The notes beneath the pieces are model-generated. The model searched no databases, was not told the DNA's origin, and worked only from the letters and a program-made list of their open reading frames with translations. Below, one piece after another: positions 13,101-28,100 of a DNA stretch of 64,000 bases. The stretch spans positions 43,026,501 to 43,090,500 of the forward strand of contig NC_089980.1 of the NCBI RefSeq assembly GCF_036417845.1, given 5' to 3'. The stretch's first letter is position 1; each line of letters begins with the position of its first letter. A program made the translations under genes and the position numbers. The DNA is from Apteryx mantelli (Eukaryota; Chordata; Aves; Apterygiformes; Apterygidae).

Positions 13101-16100
13101 TGGTCCAGTCTTATCTTTGCCAATAAGTGCTGCCAAAACTTGCCTATACCAAAGTCCCGCATGTAAAAATTAATGTATCCTACTGAATTGTAACCCCAAG
13201 TGCCTAGGGAAACACAGAAACCTCTGCTGTAGCCATCTGTGCTTAACGTACCTGAAGGAGAAAGACAACAGTACTGCCTGGATTAGGGGCATGAGTGGAG
13301 GGGAAGCCTACCACCACTACCTCCAAAACGAAAATGCCATCTACAGATCCCTGTAGCCTGAAAAAGGAATAGATGACTGAGAAATGGGGAGAGGCAGGAG
13401 ACTGCAAACTTAAGCTTATGCCACATAATCTTGACAAAGTAACTTTCAGGTCACGCATCATTTAAAAATTCTTCATTTTGCAAGGCTAGCTATTCAAATT
13501 ATATGGTACTGCTTTCCCTCCTCATTGCCGTGTTAACATTTTAAAATGCAGATTAAAAGGAGCAATTTTAGGATGAATTCTTGCAAAATTATCATCCAGT
13601 GTAATTTGTGAAGCTACTAAATATCACGCGTCTAACCAAAAAGCAATTGTTGCTCATGCACAGATGGCCACCTCAGTCAAATCAAACCAAATTCAGCCTT
13701 ATACATTACTTAACAAAAGAAAAGCAAGATACACATACAGAGTTTCATTTAAAAAATGAAGACTACCTGTATAAACACCTCCATAATCCTAAAAATGTTT
13801 GTACCAAGAAAATTAGCTCTTTTGGAATGAACAAGCCTTTAAAACAATTTTTTTTCCCTAAATCAAGTTTTTATCTATTTTCTGCAAGAACACAGGTATA
13901 ACCAGCTCTAATTACAGCTTAGGAAGAGAAAGCTTCTATCCCTCCATTTAATGAAAAAGTAGAAACATTCTATTTATATTGGTTTCTCATAATGTGGTAA
14001 GACAACTCTAACAAGATCAGCAAACCACAATAGTAAAATAATTAGATACGCCTTTTTGTGGGGATGACTGATTTGGTAGACAGGTTTCTATTATCTACAG
14101 CCTGTTGTAATAAGACAACCAAATACAAATCCCAGGACTACATAATTTGTTCTCTCTACTCAACAGTTTATTCTCTGCCACCGCTAAATATTATATTGTG
14201 TTATCAGACAGATTAACTTAAATTTGAATTTAAAATATGCTAATTCTGACTTCCCAGAGATTTTGGGCCAGGTAAACAACAGTCTCTAGCTACACAGCAC
14301 CACAGATTTGCAGTGTGAGTTGTTACTCAAATAGGGGACATCATATATTTTTGAAAAGTGATTTAATTACTTCTGCAACATCAGAGCACTAAACATGCAT
14401 ATATGAAGACAAGGTCCCTGGGTCAGTGCATGGAATTTGGAGCAAACACACAATGCAAACAGCATTATTAAACATAGGACATATTTTTGTTAGCACTAGT
14501 TTTTTTGCATTTTTGCTGTTGTTTTTCAGCTGTACACAGCCAAGGAAGAAAAAGCATTAGTAGTCTTGCTGTGACGGAGAGACTATTAAAGAAAGAGGGG
14601 AGGAGAAAAGGATGGAAACATGGATGACTGGTTAAGGTGGAGAAGGCAAGAAGGGATGAAGGACATAAAGGAGGTGAGCAATGGTGCAGCCTAAGTGGCA
14701 TAAAATGGATGCAGGAAAATTAAGACAGGCAAGAGCAGACAGACTGGGAGCCTTTACTTTAGCTATATAATTAAATGTAATTAATCTCTAGTGATAAATT
14801 AGCTCATTCAAAGTCTGAAGACAGAATTCTTTAGAAATCCTTAACACCTTTATAGGAAAGCCTCTTTCTATAGTTGTCATTTGTCTTCATAGAGTCTACT
14901 GTAAAAGGAAGCTTTTTAATCACTTTTTAACATCTTGGAAACTATTCCTGCTGTGCCAGGAAATGGCATTTACGCAGATGAAGGTGATCCTTGCTCAGAA
15001 AGTGCTGTTCTAATCTGAGCGTGCAGAGTAGTGCAGGGGGCTCAGGCCGGATGAAATCCCCCATGAAAATGCATAATTCAGACTGGAAGGGATATTTCTC
15101 AGACCTTCAGAAGCAGCTGGTGTATCCTGGGACTACCTTCTTTCCTCTTCTCCCACCACATAAAAGGTCTTACAGAGGAGAGAAGAACATGGGAAATTCC
15201 TCCTTATTTCTTATCCCTTTTTTTAAGGGAACACTTCTCTCACAGCTTTCTCATACCTTTACCGTTCCAGGACATGCAAGACTTCGATTTGTCACTAAGG
15301 GCTCAATGTGATACTGCAACTAGGACCTCCCAAATGCTAATCTTAGTCTTCAGAAGCAAAAGCTAGGCAACCTGGCACTGAACCACAATTTGGTATGTCC
15401 TCGGTATTCTTGTCTCAGACAGGAACGATGACAGATCTACCCCATGAAAGGAGCGTTCAGATTATGCTCCCCAGCCTTTTAGCTGGGGAGCACTGAGTTA
15501 GTCATGAATTTCACTGCCCCTTTTGAAAAGTAAGGCCAGTGCAGCACATTATTTCAAGGTTATTCTGCTCCAGATCAGGACAGCAACTAATTTCAAGATA
15601 GATAAAGGTTGCAACATTACTAGTTATGTTTATCCTGATTTGTAATTCTTTCTTCTGTAATAAAGATCTGTTGAAACGGTCAAGTATGTCAACATAAACT
15701 AAGGGTCTGCATCAAAAAAAAACCCCTAACACTAAGTGGAAGCTAAGCTGGCCACCTCACAGCTTTATTCCATGTATTGTGTGGAGATAGGACAAAACTG
15801 ACCTGAAAACTGAAGCCTCAGCTCACAGCCTAAAAGGGGCAGAGCACAGCACTGGCACCTCTGAAAGCTTTGCTGTGAGCTGCTACCACCATGCATTTAC
15901 TGGTATGAGATCCCCCTCTCTGAGGAAGGATGATTTCCAAGTTTCAAAGGTTTCAAACTTAAGTGAATGGATTGGTGGGGGGAGCACATCAAAGGAGGAG
16001 GTACATCAAAAATGACAGTGTTGCTTCCATTGCAGATTGTACAGGAGAGGTATCATATAAGATACCTGAGCAATAGGTTTGCCAGAGATCATGAGATGAG

Positions 16101-19100
16101 ATCATGCTTACAATATCTGGCATCCCCCAGATTTCCATATTTATTATCTCCTTCTTCCCTTCTATATTACATTGTGCAATTTCAATATCGAGTTTAATGT
16201 AGTCATCATATATTATGCAAGACTAAGCGACCCTTTGAGACAAAGTCATTATTCTTAGTCCCTTCTTTAAAGCTGCTTGATTGATATGATGATATAATAT
16301 TAATTATACCTCCAAAGTCATATTTTACAAGATACTTCATCAGCAGTTGGACCGCTCTGGACAAATCCCTCATCCTTCAGGGAAAAAAAAACAACAAAAA
16401 ACAACAACAAAAAACAGTGGATCAAAACAGCTTTTCTTTCAGAGAAAAGTCTATTGCCAGCTTCCAGGAGCTTTTCCTGTAAACACTTCTGTTCCTTGGT
16501 TACTAATGAACCAATGACTTCAGTAGCTCAAGAGCTTAACAAAAAGCCCTTTCAGCATCCTCCCTGCCAGTGAGAAGGGGTAGCTGATGAGCTCCCGCAA
16601 AAGGCACTTCCAGGTCCTGCCACAAACTCCCTGGTCATGTTTGCCAGCTGAGTTTCCTCCTAAGCTGCAGCAGCTTAGCACTTACAACCAGACCTTCAAG
16701 ACGATGGGAAATCACCGGGCTTGAATAAAGGGAAATTCTGAAAAAAAGGTTCAACAGCTCTCTAACCCTGGAGGTCCCTCTATTCTGTCAGTGTTTCAAG
16801 GTTAAGACTTGAAGTTTTATGCCTTCAGGCTTTTGAATGCAGAGCTTGAGAGCAAGCACTCACAAGACACTTAAACCTGACCAATGCACAGAAGGGACAT
16901 TTGCCCGCCTGCTTCTTCAGAGTTGCTCATCCCAGTTTCAGAGCAGGCCTCAAACACACAGCACACCTCTAGTCCTGTGCTTTCAATAACTTGCCAGGAG
17001 CATACAAAATCCCAGCTCCATTTCATCCTTTGCCTGAGCAGCTTCAAAAATACATTCCAGCCTGTCTGAAGAGCATCCTAAAGCACCTAAAGTGCAAACG
17101 GCACTCCCATCATGGACAGGAATATGTATAAATATACCATTTTTTAAACAGAGGCTTGAACTCAGGATTCCTCTCTCCCAGGTGAAACGAACCACTGCAC
17201 CACCTGGTCTCTCATTCTGGCCTGACATTATGCATTTTTTTTCCTCTTTTGCACACCTGCACAGCTTCAGAACAAAGGGTTGAATGCGCTCAGTCCCATG
17301 TGAACCCAAAACCAAAGGGGTAGAGAGCAGTAATCACTCCATTTTTAAATTTATTTTTTAAAGGCTAATTCTTGCTGGATTAAAGAAAAAAACATGATGC
17401 AAGTATGTACCTTCTGAAGAGACTTGGAACTGCAGATTTCCAAATACTGAAGGTTTCCATCTGGAGTCTTTAAGCAAGGTATCTTAAAGAACAAAAACAA
17501 AAGTGATTGCAGGCGTATTCCTACTCTGTCAATTGACTAGGCGGAGGCAGCTCCCCATTCAGATGACTTCATGTTCCATGAATCACTCCAAATAGATAAG
17601 CTGCCTAAACTCGCAGGTGAATTCATCAGCACTGACCACAAGTTTCAGGGTTTCGCTGTGAGGCCAAACCTCTCAAGTCTGTCCTGTGATGCTTCATTCC
17701 AGCTTTAAAACCCGACCACAGTCTTCTCTTCCCCTCCCTAAAATTTTTGTTTTGACAAGATGTGTTCCAGTGAGAAGAATATCTGCTGGCCCCTGTCATT
17801 TTCTGGATCAAGGCAAAATATTTGGCATTCAAAGGCACAGATGTCAAAGCAAACTTTTTTTTTTTTTAATATCTAAAACAGCTTGCATAGTATGTGATCT
17901 TAAAATCAAGAGAATAAAGTACAGCTTAATATTTCAGCATGCTACAGAACTAAGCATTATCTTCTAGAGAGGTATAAATTAAGCTCCTGTAGGTCAGGTA
18001 GGTTAGACTGAAAATGTGGTACAAGCCTAAGTCTGAGGGGATATTCTGTTGTCTCTCTCCTCAGTGATGGACAGGCCTGGGATGAGGACAGTTACATGCA
18101 GAGTTTCCATCTACCCTGTGAAGAGCCCTCCCAGTCTGGATGGAGGTCTCCCTGGTCACTACAGGACCCACAAACCAGTATGCTTACAGCTGAAACAGGC
18201 ACATATTTAGTCTGACAGCCGTTACCAGTAAACGTTATTTTCATTACAACTCCTTTCATCTGTTCTGGTGAATGTTGCTGCCAAGGACTTATTGCATGAG
18301 CCAGTCATAAACATGACACAAGAAACTACTGAGTAACTATACAGAGAGACAAAAGAAAAATGCAAGATTCAAAAGAAACAATAACTACCAAACTCTGGGA
18401 GAACAGAGAACAATCTCGCAATTTTAGCAGGAGACAAAGCGCCAGCACTCATGAGAATTAAATTATCACAGGACTTCTGTAAGGAAAGATTTTACTGTGC
18501 TTTGCAGATCTAGAGACAAGGTTTGTGAAGTGCTCTTTAGAAGAGGACTTAGTATTGATGCTGTTATACAACAGAGTAGGCAAAACAGCAGCGTAAAGAG
18601 TTTAAATTGCATTTTTAGACACAAAGGTGCAGCCCTAGGAACACTAAGGAAAGAACAGTAGCAAAGCTGAGTGGTGTTGAGGCAGCAGGGGAACCTACAA
18701 AGCTGAAGATGAGAAGAGCAGTTGAGGCCTACCCTCATGGCTTTAGAAACGAAATGTAGCGTATGTTCTTGGAAGAACTCAGCCTTCCATTAAAAATACT
18801 ATGGTAACTTTTACCATCACTATGGCGAGTACAGGGACAGTGAGGAAGGGAAAGGGTTGCTAGAACTTGAAGAGATTTATGATGGAATTCAGGTGCCTAC
18901 TCAAAGGTACCTACTGTTGCTAGAGACATGTGCAAGTGTCCTGCTTTGTCTCCAGGCACAGCTGCAGAGAGGTGCGAATTCCCCCTACACTCTGTGTCAC
19001 ATCTGCTAGTCCCATGAGGGGTCTTGAATACCGTACAAAATTTCAACCACCACTAGATGCCTATATTAGGGTAACTGACTCATCCTGAAGGTCTCTGATG

Positions 19101-22100
19101 AGCTGTTGAAGCAAAACAAAGCAAAGAACATCTGTCAAAGTTGGATTTTTAACTCCTTTTATTGTGGTTTAAAATGCAATTAGCTAAATTGGTTCTTTAT
19201 CTACATATTGGACTAAGTGCATTTAAAAGCCAGTAACAGTCCAGTCCCAGAGCAGGCTGAGCATGGAGATGGATAGAGCGTGCAGCCCTATGGGTCTGGT
19301 CACGTGTGGGGCAGTGGAATTGCAACATTTGAGTTTCCAAGAGCAAGGGAAGAGTATTTCCTCAAAAAAAACAGAGGAAACCTTCACCACAACCCCAGGG
19401 ACTGAGAGAACACTGCCTTGCTGTGGATAACCTTCTGTATTTTCACAGGGCAAGAAACCCTCAGAATATTTTCACTTTTCCCATCCAAGCATCTCAGGGA
19501 GTTTGGCTTAGCTCAGCTTTTCAAATGACTTGGTACAACAGACGCTTGCTCTCTTCTCAAGAACTGTGGTGGAGGATCAGAAAGCAAGGTGCAGAGAGTC
19601 AGCTATTTTTGCAGGATCACACACCCTAAACAGCAATGTAAACCTGGTTACCAGTCTGTCATCCCATATTACTGGGATCCCTGTGATAAGCTCAATAGCA
19701 AGAAAAAAAATACCCAGATATTAACCTTCACGGACCTTTCTCCCACTGAACGCATTCCTGGTTAAAAATATAGAACTGTTGCTTGCTCATTTTCTCAAAC
19801 ACTGACAAAACAAACTTAGTTCTCCAATTCAAAAAGATAAAGGGTATGATATGGAAATAATCACCACCAAGCTATTTAAAAAAATCTCGGGTATATAATT
19901 TTATGGGTTCTGCATCTAATATTGTTTAGAGATTGCTAGAGAATGCAATTAAATCTGTATGGCTTTTACAGTTCCAGTTGAAGGCAGTGGTTTATTTTGG
20001 TTTTAACTAATGCAAAGTTAACCCTCTCAGCAGCTCACTGTCACAGTGGCTCAAGGTCCGCTGTCCCATTATCAAAAACATTGCTCTTTCCCTCCTACCC
20101 ATCCCTCTGTCAAGGCAGAGATATGTAGCACCTTTGCAAGTTGCTAGATTTTTCATCAGCATTTATGACACATTCGAGAATGAAGCATACAAGAGAAATT
20201 CTACCACTGAAGCTCATTTGCTGGAAATTTCCTCTGTTTTCCTTCCAAACGTTAAATAAAAGACAAGGTCCAGGTTTACCTTGGCATAAGACAATGACGT
20301 GGGTGTATCACATTTGGATAGGACAGAACCCACACACCAATATCTTTGTGGTACTGCAGTATATACAGCAGAGTTGACACTTATTTATTTGGATGCAGTG
20401 TGGCATTTTACAGCCAGCATATAAAGTTATACTTTCCAGAGTTCAGCCCACACAGCTGCCAAGGGTTATATTCCAAGGGCTTGATTTGTCAAAAACAAGA
20501 CAGGAACAATGTTGCATAAAGGATAACATCTTAACTCAGCCTAATATGGAGAAATGTTAAAAACAACAACAACAAAAAGTCGTAAGCCAAAAGGAAGAAG
20601 TGTACTCAGGTGCTACCCATGGATCCCATTCTGGCCATGCAAAACAGGCATAAGTAACACAGGCCCACAAATAAGGACCAAACCAACTTGCCTGAAGTTT
20701 TAGTTCACATTGGATGATCTTCATGTTATTTCATCCAAAATTTGATGGGAAGATCTTGCAGTCCATGGACACTGGGATCAACAAGCCATATAAGCTGGAA
20801 GAGCCAAAGTCTGACACTGCACCCCACAGCAACAGCATCCTCAGAGCTGGGTTCCTGGGCAGAGGGAAACAGCGGGGATCCAGAGGACATTGCCACCTCC
20901 AGAGACCATCCAGAACATGAAACTCCCCTCTCATGTCCTTTTCCTTCCACTTTTTCCTGTCTTAAACAGGATACAGAAAAGTTTGACTTCCCTACCCAGA
21001 GTTGCTGCTTCTGCTGTACTGCTGAAAGCCTCTAACTGGACAGGCAAAATTGAAAGCATCATCCTAACTTGCCAATAGTCTGTATTTGTGAGGTCTCAGA
21101 GTAGCTAACAAGACTGTGTGCTATGCTTGGCTTTCTGCAGAAGTGACACAAGCAAGAATCAACACCAGATATGAGAGCTACAATGCTTGTTTGGATCCCT
21201 GTGCAGTTTTATGATGACTTTTATTTGTGGAGGCCAATTCAGCCTCTTTGAAGGCAAAAATAAAACAGCAGCAGCTCCAACTCAAAACCTAAACTTTCCA
21301 ACTTTTCCTTCCCTGAGGACAGTTATCACCATCTTCAATAAAATTACAATCAGACAGTATTCACCTATAAAGACATCTTTAGTTTTAGGTTGCAGGAATG
21401 AAAGCTATTAAAAACAGAAACACTCATTAAAACATTAAGTGATTTTAATTTTTTCCTCACTACTTTTTCCTGTATCTTTAATACGAGACTGATGCTTTTT
21501 AAAGATTTCCATAGGACTAGGCAGGCCAAAGACTTTGAACCCAAGATCCCAAACAATTCCTGGCTGTTCAGTGTTTCACAGTAACAATGTTATGCTACCA
21601 CATTTTTTTTCCTGATTTGACAGGATCATAAAATACTCCTCCTCCTCCCCCCCATTTCCACAGGGGGAAGTAACTGTCAAACTTATCTAGAATGGGCTTA
21701 CTTCCCAGTTTTTCTATAGTCCCTCTCTGCCAGGGAAACAGATTACAGAAATACAGGCAAGTCAAATCAAATCACAGACTTCCCTTTCTCCGAGACTGCA
21801 AAGCAAATTATGAACCACACTATTACCATAGGAATCAGATCAGACCTTTCACCTATCTGGATTAGTCTACCACAATGCCTCTTTCAAAAAGTAAGATAAG
21901 GAGATAAGTAAGATAAGGAGATAAGGAAAAGTAAGATAAGTTTGTTCATGTTGGAAACACAGCAGAATAAAAACATTACGGGAGATGCTAAATGTTACAG
22001 CAAGCGAATGGGTGACCAAAATAAAAACAGATTTTATGAGTTCTGGTCCTGTTTCTCTTCTTATTCTAATGTGTCCAAGGAGATGACTATAATATCAGTT

Positions 22101-25100
22101 GTCTGAAGTTAGTACCAGGACAGCTGCATGGACAGAAGATACAGACCTTTATAAAATAAAAAATTCTTCTGCCTCTTTGAACTTAACTATGAGTCCTACA
22201 ACTTCTTCTGGAATTTCCATATTGGGAGATATGAGATCAAATTCCATAAGATTAAATTCAATAGCAATGCACAGTATTTAAAATTTATAAACAGCATTAT
22301 TGAATCAGTATGAATTATAGAAGAAAAAATTTTATGATTTGTTGGGGATGAAGAGGGGATAAAAAGAAGAAAAGATTTAGCTACAGTACAGAAGTAAACA
22401 TTTTCTAATTGTCATTAAGATTATGTTTTAAACAGTAGTAATTTTATATTATGATACTATTCAAATGATAGATTTGACTGGCATTGCCCATTCCAACAGC
22501 ATTACACCAGACAGAAAGCCATTTTCTACATCCTAAGTATTTATGCTGATTCTTTTCAGTATAAATTTGATGATTTAGAACTAATTTGACAATTTAACTC
22601 AGCTCCAATATTGAATCCAGCTTGTTAGAATCAAATCCTATTTTGTGATACTGTATGCTTAATCCTGAGAGCTCACTTCAGTAATCCCTTTTTTTGATCT
22701 CAGAGGGTTCTGCAGTTTAAGAATTTTAATTAAAACCAGTACTGAAACACGTTTCTTTCAACAGTCAACATTGGGCCAAATTATCAAGTCTCTTAGACAA
22801 ACAAACAGCAATTTCCTCAATTCTCTCTGCCCACTCATTTTGCTTCTTATCTAATCAAAATATTAGGTAGCTTCCAACCCACTTCAGTAGCCTGCACACA
22901 TCAGCTCGCTGTTCTCCCAATTCCTCTGCATTCTTACCTCAGCTGCATTCACACAGTTGCATTAACCTTGCATATGCAGTGTTCAGACACTAATACTCAG
23001 CCCCTGCTCTGCCCAGAGGTCCTGGCACTGGATGCACAGGTTGAACCACCAGCTGAGGCTCTATGCAGAGGTCCTGCAAGGCAATTCAGAGCACTGACCG
23101 TGCTTCTGCCTCCCAGCAGTAGCGCAGCAGAGGAACCTGCATGCAAGGAGTAACATCCAGTTCTTCCAAAGCTTATCCCTACCCCATTCGCAGGCCACTT
23201 CCTAGCAGGTTTTGATCTCTGTCAGAAGGAGCCTCGTGGCATCATTTTTCTGATATTCAGGAAATTGGTAGATTTTCCTTTTTCAGGATCCTTACTGGCC
23301 CTGATCTTACAGCTTTACTTCTGGTAGATAGCACAGCCTTCAGCTCTGCAAGTCTGCTGTGGCAACAGCTTAATACAACGATGTGGTCACAACTCTCCAC
23401 AGAAATAAGTCTCCCTCTCCCTCAGTCCCTCTTTCCTTCCCAAGTCATCTGTGTTTCTACAGAGGTGAATGGAGCTAAAAAGCTTCCGTGGTTTAAGCTA
23501 TGGAAGTGAACTGTGACCACGTTAATGTTAACGCTGAGTGGACAGACGCTTCCCCCATTTCTTTGGGGAGATGGTCAAAAGAAAGAGGAAATGTGTCAGA
23601 AGACAGCAACAAAGAAAGACAGACATGTAGGCAGTAAGCGCAATGGTGTTCAGAAAGCAATATGACAAGATGTGACAAGCCCTAAGAGCAGGGTGGAACA
23701 TCTTGATAGCTGGGGGGAGCAGAGTTGCTCAAGAAAATTGTCCAGCCTGGACAAATGGAAACACAGAAGAGCGAGCTGCCCCTCAGGCTGAATCTCTAAC
23801 CTTTACCAAAACAAATAGTTTAAGTCGCACACAAAGCTTTCCCTCCCTCATCTCCAATTTTCAAAGCACTGAGGGAAGCAGTGACCATGCAGTAATAACC
23901 ACTCACAGCTGAAAATGGATAGGTCACCTAAAGAAATTAAAATCATTCCATTAGTTCCATGTTAGTAGTTTCACAGCCACATATTTCCCATCTGACATTA
24001 ACCTTAAATCAAGCGGCACTTGTAGGAACAGAGTTGCTTCGCAGAGAAGAAGCTAGAGAAAAAATTTGGAAAGTTAAATAGCAGCAACTTTATTACAGGA
24101 CACATTGTCTTTTCCTCCCTGCACAAGGGAGGCCACCTTCAGGCTCAGCTGATGGAGGGATATGTAGAGCAAAGGCCCAGTCCCACAGAGAAGATAACAC
24201 TGTGGAGGGACTGGGAAAAAAGGAGGTAATCAGCTGCAGTTGCTTGGACTGCTAGAGCATGTTTACAGGCAAGGGGGAAGGGACCCCAGAAAGGTAGCGA
24301 TCGCTAATGCCATGGTCCAAAAGCCCCAGTGGCTAAGCACCATCTAACCTAAGCACCAGGTTATTAACGCGCCATCTGGTATCGTCTGATAAGCTGCTGG
24401 GACATCCCAAGATCATGGTGTAACCTATACAAACCACACTGGGGGAGCATGCCAGAAGACAGCCATGAGACTAGTAGCATGGCCAAGGACAATGCAGAGA
24501 ATCCAGTAGTACCAGATGCTTTTTTTTGAAAAAAGCATCAAGAAGGGCTGAAAATCATCCATGCTCTTCCTTTACACACCAGGACTTGTGGGTGTTTCTG
24601 AAGTGAAAGGGGGAGGATACGGGGAAGCAGGACGGAAAGTCCTTCAGTGATCTCAAGTTGTGAAGAATCACAAGTGCTGGGAAAGGTCAGAGCTCAACTA
24701 ACGTTGCCACAGGACATGGAGTGTGCCCCAGGGGAAGCAAAGCTGCTTGGTGCATTATTTTACTCCCCAAATAAGAAATGCCCTCACTGCATCAAGTGAA
24801 GACTGTTCACCACCCAATTCAGGTCTGGATGAAGCCCTACTGCAATCAGTCATGAACCTATTGGCACCTCCAACAGTGGTGTCACTCGTTGCTCACGCTA
24901 TCTTAATCATTTGCTTGTAAAGTACAGCGAATATTCAAACTGCTATAAAGTCCCTGCCACAGGGACAAGGGGTCCAGTTTGCAAGGAGTATATACAGACT
25001 GTGATAACATTAACCCCAAATGTCAATCTCTATTGTCTGAAAGGGTAGAAGTTATAATGCATGTACATTAAGATTGTGATGATGTTAAAAGTAGAGTTTC

Positions 25101-28100
25101 AAATGAATGTATATTCAAGCAGTTCTTAAATATATGATTTGCAGATGTGAGGGGTGGAATGTATTGGGCATAAACAGCAGGGTTTTGGTAGCCGTGGGCT
25201 ACAGGGCGCCCTGTGTGGGAGAAAGCCATGAAACACCCTGGGCTGGTCACAGCCAGCTCTAAAACAGATGAAAACAGTGCACTGCATGCCAAAACTTTTA
25301 CCAGAGGACCATATGGTGCTGCTCAAAACTATTCAAGAAAAGTCAGTAACCAGACACTGAAGGAGGAATGTGAGGATGCACTAAAGGAGAAACAGGAGAA
25401 GATACAAAAAGAAAAGATGCGAGGAGACACAGAAGACAAGCAAGAGGCAACACAAAAAGGAGGAAGGGGGACATTGTTGGGGACACGCTCTTGGAAGGAG
25501 GCACTCTGGGCCAGAGGAGGTGTGCCCGAGGGGACTGCGGCCCATGGAGAACCTACACCAGCACAGAGGAGGATGAGTAAAAAGTCAGGAGCAGCAGAAA
25601 GAAGCCGTTGTGCACTGACCCCAACCTCCTGTGCCACCCGCCACCTTGCTGAAACAGTTTGGAGGGACTGAGTGTAACACAAGGTGAAAACAAGGGAGTT
25701 GAGACTAGGAAGGGGAAGGAGAAGTCAAGTCCAATTGTTCATCATCTTTGTTTCTCAATACCTGAATCAGTAATTACAAGTTTATGTTAATTCACAATAA
25801 GTTTATTGAAATTCCCCAAGTTGAAATTGTTTTGCCTGCAACAGCACCTTGAGGCCAGAAGAAAACATGATGATAATCTCATCAGCCTCCTGCATAACAG
25901 GATCACAGAACAGTCGAGGTTGGAAGGGACCTTTAGAGATCAGCTGGTCCAATCCCTCTGCTCAAGCAGGGTCACCTACAGTGCATTGCCCTGGAATCTG
26001 TCCAGATGGCTTCTGGATATCTCCAAGGATGAAGACTCCACAACCTCTCTGGGCAACCTGTTCCAGAGCTCAGTCACCCTCACAGTAAAAAAGCTTTTCC
26101 TCATGTTCAGATGGAACTTCCTGTGTTTCAGTTTGTGCCTGTTGCCTCTCATCCTATCGCTGGGCACCACAGAGAAGAGTCTGGCCCCACCCTCTTGACA
26201 CCCTCCCTTAAGATACTTATACACATTGCTAATTCCCCCTCACTCAGTCTTCTCCTCTCCAGGCTAAACAGGCCCAGATCCCTCAGCCTTTCCTCATCTG
26301 AGGGGTGCTCCAGTCCCTTAATCATCTTAGTAGCCCTCTGCTGGACTCACTCCAGTAGCTCCATGTCTCTCTCGTATTGGGGAGCCCAGAACTGGACGCA
26401 GTACTCCAGATGTAGCCTCAGCAGGGCTGAGTAGAGGGGGAGAGTCACCTCCCTCGACCTGCTGGCAACACTCTTCCTAATGCAACCCAGGATACCATTG
26501 GCCTTCTTTGCTGCAAGGCCACATTACTGGTTCATGGTCAATTTGTCCATCAGGACCCACAGGTCCTCCTCTGCAAAGCTGCTCTGCTGCTGGTCAGCCC
26601 CCAGCCTGTACTGGTGCCTGGGGTTGTACCTCCCCAGATGCAGGACTTGGCACTTCCCCTTCTTGAACTTCACAAGGTTCCTCTCTGCCCCTTTCTCCAG
26701 CCTGTCTAGGTCCAGAATAACATCTTCTAGAGCCTCACAGTAACTTCTGCAATCTCACACGTTAGTCTAACCATGGATTGCCATTCAGACACACATCTAA
26801 TCCTGACTTGAAGACTTCAAGTGATAGAGAATCCATTACACCCTTAGGCAAGCCCCTAGTATGGTTAATTACCCTCAGTATTGAATTTGTAGCTTATGTC
26901 TGGTCCAAGTTGACTTAATCATGCAAGTAAGTTTCCCTAAAAGAAATTACCTTACAAAACATGAAGTATATCACAGTAGTTTTGATTAACACATGGGACT
27001 GATGTCATAAAAAACACACCACATTCAGTTTTCCCTAGATATCAGGTTGATTAGTATTAGTTAAATTAGATCTTTTTCAGCCTTTTGATAATAGTGTATT
27101 GGATGAATTACTAGTGAAGTCAAATGTCAATTGAGTCTTTCAAAATATTGCTACACACAGTACCATGATAACAAAGTATTATAATACTACTAATCTTTCC
27201 GGATGCTGTGGTGCAGAGGTTTTCCATTCTCCCTCATTAAACACCCAATTAATCTGATCTCTTTGGAGGCCAGAATTTCTCTTATAAGCCAGGAAAATCC
27301 ACACCAAGGTATCACATGCTGTTGTCTCCAGTGCTGGTGATAAGACTGACACCTACTCCACCCTCAGGCCCATGGGGTACAGCAATTTTCTATCCCATCT
27401 TATTCCCCGTTGAGGGCACACAGCTCCCTCACTCTGCCCTGGCATTCTGTACAGGGGAGGCCTGATGCCTCCTCTCCACCACTGCTAGGGTTCAATTGGT
27501 TTCTGACAGCAGAGTCTGTGTTGTCCTTAGCCTCATCAGCCACAGACTTCTCAGGCACTTTCATCTTCATTAGCAATTTTTAAACTGTTGATTTGTACTT
27601 GTTTCCATCAGCTTCCTTACCTGTTTGTTATATATCACTGCTGGAGTTACCTTTAGCTGCCACTTCCACTTCTGCAAGAATGGCTTAAGTTATTGCAAAA
27701 GACTACACAGCTGAAAATATTGGAGATATTATTAGCATCCTTAAACACCTCAAAAATAAAAGTGTTTGTACTTTTATGCAGTAAGTTTTTCCTGTAACAT
27801 TTTTAGTCTTTCAGCTTTGCAGTTCAGATGGCAGCTTACATTTCTTTCCATTTTTCCCAGTTAAAAGAGGGAATGTATTGGGTGAACAAGTCAAATTCTG
27901 TAAATGGAAGTGCTGCAGTATCAGGCCTGTGTATCATGTCTGGTTCTAGAGACTGGTAAAAGCTTTCATGCCTGACTACCTCCCCCCCAAAAATAAGTCA
28001 GCTCTTCACAGCTAGTAAAGTAGCACACTGATGTACTACAGTCAAAAGTCCCTCTTCCACATCAGGTGATTTTTCACCTTAGTAGCATAGATTTTGAGGA

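Larger units (their letters stand above)
11524..25200. other. GLP1R: GLP1R intron 1, proximal part
   Basis: Intronic sequence without recognised coding content other than the exon-like segment at 17411-17482. It contains homopolymers (G12 at 12098-12109, T11 near 12536-12546, T13 at 17855-17867), a CAA-rich stretch near 16381-16416 and a short tandem repeat at 21891-21940. The stretch 24060-25130 is somewhat richer in G and purine-rich patches and may be decayed retroelement sequence continuous with the LTR that follows, but I cannot identify it. Confidence 0.6.

Noticed and set aside
21891-21940. Possible CRISPR-like or regulatory array
   Set aside because: Directly adjacent 17-nt copies without spacers in a vertebrate intron; an ordinary short tandem repeat.
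25213-25671. 152-codon plus-strand frame with a Lys/Glu-rich segment
   Set aside because: It lies on the degenerate ERVL-type LTR; no domain, and an equally long frame runs on the opposite strand.
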